Positions 61,271-64,000 of a stretch of 64,000 nucleotides of DNA are shown in pieces. The notes beneath the pieces were generated by a model. That model was not told where the DNA came from. It did no database searches and saw only the letters and a list, made by a program, of their open reading frames with translations. Position 1 is the stretch's first letter, and each line of letters starts with the position of its first letter. The stretch comes from an uncultured Nitrospirota bacterium (GTDB lineage: Bacteria; Nitrospirota; Nitrospiria; Nitrospirales; UBA8639), in contig CAKZPV010000031.1 in NCBI GenBank assembly GCA_937139405.1, forward strand, positions 62,001-126,000, in the 5' to 3' direction. A program made the position numbers and the translations under genes.

Positions 61271-62674
61271 CTACGCCCAATCTCGAATATCCACGAAATG
61301 GCCAGCCACTGCTGCCGCTGCTGCCATCGCGGGAGAGACTAAATGAGTCCGACCACCTTTTCCCTGCCGTCCCTCAAAGTTTCGATTGCTCGTTGAAGCA
61401 CATCGTTCACCTGGAGTGAGCACATCCGCATTCATCGCCAAACACATGCTGCAACCAGGCTCACGCCATTCAAACCCTGCCTCTCGAAATATCCGGTCAA
61501 GCCCTTCCTCTTCTGCCTGTTGTTTCACGAGACCCGAACCAGGAACAACCATGGCCTTCACCTTCTCAGAAACATGTTTGCCTTGAACATATTTTGCAGC
61601 CACCCGTAAATCCTCAATGCGGGAATTGGTGCAGGACCCAATAAACACTCGATCAATCTTAATATCACAGACAGAAATACTGGGCGTAAGACCCATATAG
61701 TCCAACGCCCTTTGAGTCGCTGATCGGACTTTCTCATCTTCGATATCAGCTGGATTTGGAACTCGCCCTGTCACATCTGTCACCATTCCAGGATTGGTCC
61801 CCCACGTCACTTGAGGCGGGATGTCTTCCCCTCGAAGCTCCACAACTTTATCAAACCTGGCCCCCGGATCAGATTTGAGGTCTAGCCATGCCTGACTGGC
61901 TTGCGCAAACATGTCTCCTTGAGGGCTAAGAGGACGCCCTTTAACATACGCGACTGTTTTCTCATCTGGGCCCACAAGGCCAGCCCGAGCCCCGGCCTCA
62001 ATGGACATATTACAAAGAGTCATCCGACCTTCCATAGAAAAGGAACGGATGACGGATCCGGTATATTCCACAACCTGCCCGATGCCGCCACCAATCCCAA
62101 TGCGTCCAATGATGGCCAAGATGACATCTTTAGGCGAACAATAGTCTGGCAAGATGCCTTCTACTCGGATTTCCATGGTTTTCGGCCGTTTTTGCACTAA
62201 ACATTGGGTCGCCAACACATGCTCGACCTCCGAAGTCCCAATTCCAAATGCTAGAGCTCCAAATGCCCCATGTGTTGAAGTATGAGAGTCGCCACACACA
62301 ATCGTCATTCCAGGCAAGGTTAAGCCCTGCTCTGGGCCTATCACATGAACAATCCCTTGTCGGATATCTTGCATGCCATAATAGGAAATTCCAAACTCTG
62401 CACAATTGTTTTCTAAGGTTGAAATTTGCAACGCACTCATGGGATCGCTAATGCCTTGCTTGCGGTCCGTGGTAGGCACATTGTGATCAGGCACTGCTAG
62501 GGCCGCCTTCGCTCGCCGAGGGGTCCGCCCAGCTAACCGCAGGCCTTCAAACGCTTGGGGTGAGGTGACTTCATGGACTAAATGGCGATCAATATAGAGT
62601 AAAGTGGTGCCATCAGGTTCTTCTCGAACCACATGTTGATTCCAAATTTTTTCAAATAACGTTTGGCTTCCCAT
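61271..62674 (-). CDS. leuC: 3-isopropylmalate dehydratase large subunit
   Basis: 467 residues. Aconitase-family [4Fe-4S] subunit; the three cluster cysteines are seen in [11 protein letters not shown] and [11 protein letters not shown]. Other signatures: [36 protein letters not shown] and [22 protein letters not shown] at 62674 is chosen over a GTG one codon upstream; GAGGAAG is the ribosome site. It is divergent from mreB. Confidence 0.96.
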   Translation of the reverse strand: MGSQTLFEKIWNQHVVREEPDGTTLLYIDRHLVHEVTSPQAFEGLRLAGRTPRRAKAALAVPDHNVPTTDRKQGISDPMSALQISTLENNCAEFGISYYGMQDIRQGIVHVIGPEQGLTLPGMTIVCGDSHTSTHGAFGALAFGIGTSEVEHVLATQCLVQKRPKTMEIRVEGILPDYCSPKDVILAIIGRIGIGGGIGQVVEYTGSVIRSFSMEGRMTLCNMSIEAGARAGLVGPDEKTVAYVKGRPLSPQGDMFAQASQAWLDLKSDPGARFDKVVELRGEDIPPQVTWGTNPGMVTDVTGRVPNPADIEDEKVRSATQRALDYMGLTPSISVCDIKIDRVFIGSCTNSRIEDLRVAAKYVQGKHVSEKVKAMVVPGSGLVKQQAEEEGLDRIFREAGFEWREPGCSMCLAMNADVLTPGERCASTSNRNFEGRQGKGGRTHLVSPAMAAAAAVAGHFVDIRDWA

Positions 62675-63092
62675 CACATTCTTCCTCTCCCAGATAAAGA
62701 TGTATCCTTGTATTTATCGCCTTTGTCTTCTCACTGGCAAGAGGCAGTCATACATATTCATCATTCGCTACTTTGCTCGGATTAATCTTTGTGGTCTTTT
62801 AGGACTTCTGATATACTTTTTCTTAACGCTTCCTAAGTATCCACCTCACTGTTTTTCTTGACAAGAAAATCCATAAGGCGAATTTGCGCGACAACTCGTC
62901 TCATCTACCGTTTGAACCTATCCAACCGTTTTCTGGCCAGATGTGAACCATACAACCGAGCATCGGATAGACACTATACTCAAGTGCTTCAAATGAAAGC
63001 CTGCCTTTTCACAAGGGGAAAACAACCCATCACTTCTCTATGATCATGGACTACACCAATTTAGAAAGACAGCTCTTCAAGACCTTCAACCA
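62675..63092. other. Intergenic region between leuC and mreB
   Basis: About 420 bp, likely holding the two divergent promoters. I find no RNA, riboswitch or leader peptide for leuC that I can support. Confidence 0.4.
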
Positions 63093-64000
63093 TGTTTAAT
63101 TTGCTCCGTCGTTACTTTTCACAAGATATCGCCATTGATCTGGGCACCGCTTCAACTCTTATTTATATCAAAGGACAAGGCATTGTCCTGAACGAACCAT
63201 CTGTGGTGACTATTGAGGCTCATTCTAAAAAAATTTTAGCAGTGGGGGAAGAGGCTAAGAAAATGGTAGGGCGGACACCTGGAAATCTGACCTCAATCCG
63301 ACCCATGCGCGAAGGAGTCATTGCTGACTTTGACATGGCCGAACGGATGCTTCGGTACTTTATCCAAAAAGTTCATCAACGAGGTACACTTGTCCGACCT
63401 CGCATTATTATTGGAGTTCCATCACAAATTACCCAAGTCGAACAACGAGCCGTCAAAGAATCGGCAGAATTGGCGGGAGCCCGAGAAGTCTTTCTTATTG
63501 AAGAGCCAGTTGCTGCTGCGATTGGAGCAGGGCTTCCCATCACCGAACCTTCAGGAAACATGATCGTCGACATTGGTGGTGGCACAACCGACATTGCCGT
63601 TATTTCTCTTGGCGGTATCGTCTATAGTGAATCAGTTCGTATTGCTGGCGACCAAATTGATGGGGCAATCATGAACCATCTGAAACGAGAGTATAGCTTA
63701 TTGATTGGCGATCAAATGGCCGAACGAATCAAAATAGGAATTGGCTCAGCATATCCTCTCTCCGAGAAAAAGCAAATGGCGGTGAAAGGAAGAGATGTCG
63801 TGTCTGGAATTCCACGAACTATTTTTGTCGATGACACCGAGATTCGAGAAGCACTACAGGACTGCATTACAACCATTGTGTCCGCAATACGACTGGCATT
63901 GGAACATACTCCACCCGAATTAGCCGGTGACATCATTGACCACGGAATTGTCCTTACCGGTGGTGGGTCATTGCTTCAAGGACTGGATGATCGAATCCGT
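63093..64000 (+). CDS. mreB: Rod-shape protein MreB (3' end beyond window)
   Basis: First about 302 residues of Mre[21 protein letters not shown] (phosphate-1), [46 protein letters not shown] (phosphate-2) and [13 protein letters not shown] (adenosine motif). Actin-like filament that directs lateral wall synthesis and gives a rod or curved/spiral shape. The reading frame runs off the window; only about 40 residues should be missing. mreCD are expected next. GenBank-style partial. Confidence 0.95.

Noticed and set aside
1-64000. CRISPR array, rRNA, intact tRNA or intact insertion sequence
   Set aside because: No regularly spaced repeat-spacer units, no rRNA motifs, only a partial tRNA-Lys end and no transposase gene were found.

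Overview
The window looks like a chromosome segment of a Nitrospira-type bacterium (phylum Nitrospirota). This is inferred from overall protein flavour, many c-type cytochromes, hopanoid and carotenoid genes, and short interspersed repeats of a kind I associate with Nitrospira. No rRNA or other taxonomic marker lies here, so genus level is only a moderate-confidence guess. Base composition is slightly AT-rich and gene density is ordinary. Most genes are chromosomal housekeeping or envelope genes, with several repeat-rich accessory patches.

Layout. 0-9 kb: metallo-beta-lactamase-fold hydrolase, HEAT-repeat membrane protein, a two-gene arginine-to-proline catabolic pair (ornithine cyclodeaminase-type LOR/SDH protein plus arginine dihydrolase-type protein), HNH nuclease, YugP-type peptidase, SelO. 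9-25 kb: cupredoxin, a PAS sigma-54 activator, then two gene sets that each begin with an excellent -24/-12 promoter and a shared GTTAAC/TTGTTAAG upstream motif. Set 1: rhodanese-DUF2892, zinc-ribbon protein, DUF1264 lipoprotein, cytochrome c, a hypothetical, then pyruvate kinase, CoA-disulfide reductase-rhodanese and a PAS protein. Set 2: tetraheme cytochrome, sulfite-oxidase-type molybdoenzyme, diheme cytochrome, lipoprotein, TauE/SafE exporter. I read this as a sigma-54-controlled sulfane-sulfur/sulfite oxidation locus.

25-38 kb: three RCK (TrkA-domain) ion transporters or channels, STAS-HDOD signalling protein, FMN reductase, a broken monooxygenase fragment, and a small insertion scar with a tRNA-Lys 3' remnant, near-identical direct repeats and an AlbA_2 (Schlafen-type) gene. 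38-45 kb: MidA-type methyltransferase, GAF histidine kinase lacking the usual phospho-acceptor histidine, and an isoprenoid group (polyprenyl synthase, HpnA-type epimerase, CruF-type carotenoid protein). 45-48 kb: a cassette-like patch of small genes separated by a 33-nt repeat, flanked by copies of a ~190-bp interspersed repeat. 48-64 kb: an unusually short uvrA, ruvB, aminotransferase, FGE-type protein, msrA, an outer-membrane-like protein, a four-gene DUF1538/DUF1538/PII-like/CBS operon, leuCD and the start of mreB.

The most promising undescribed material is (i) the sigma-54 sulfur/cytochrome regulon with its own activator and DNA motif, (ii) the DUF1538 pair with PII-like and CBS partners as a possible nucleotide-gated transporter, and (iii) the repeat-punctuated small-gene array near 46 kb. 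No CRISPR array, intact tRNA, rRNA, prophage or intact insertion sequence was seen.
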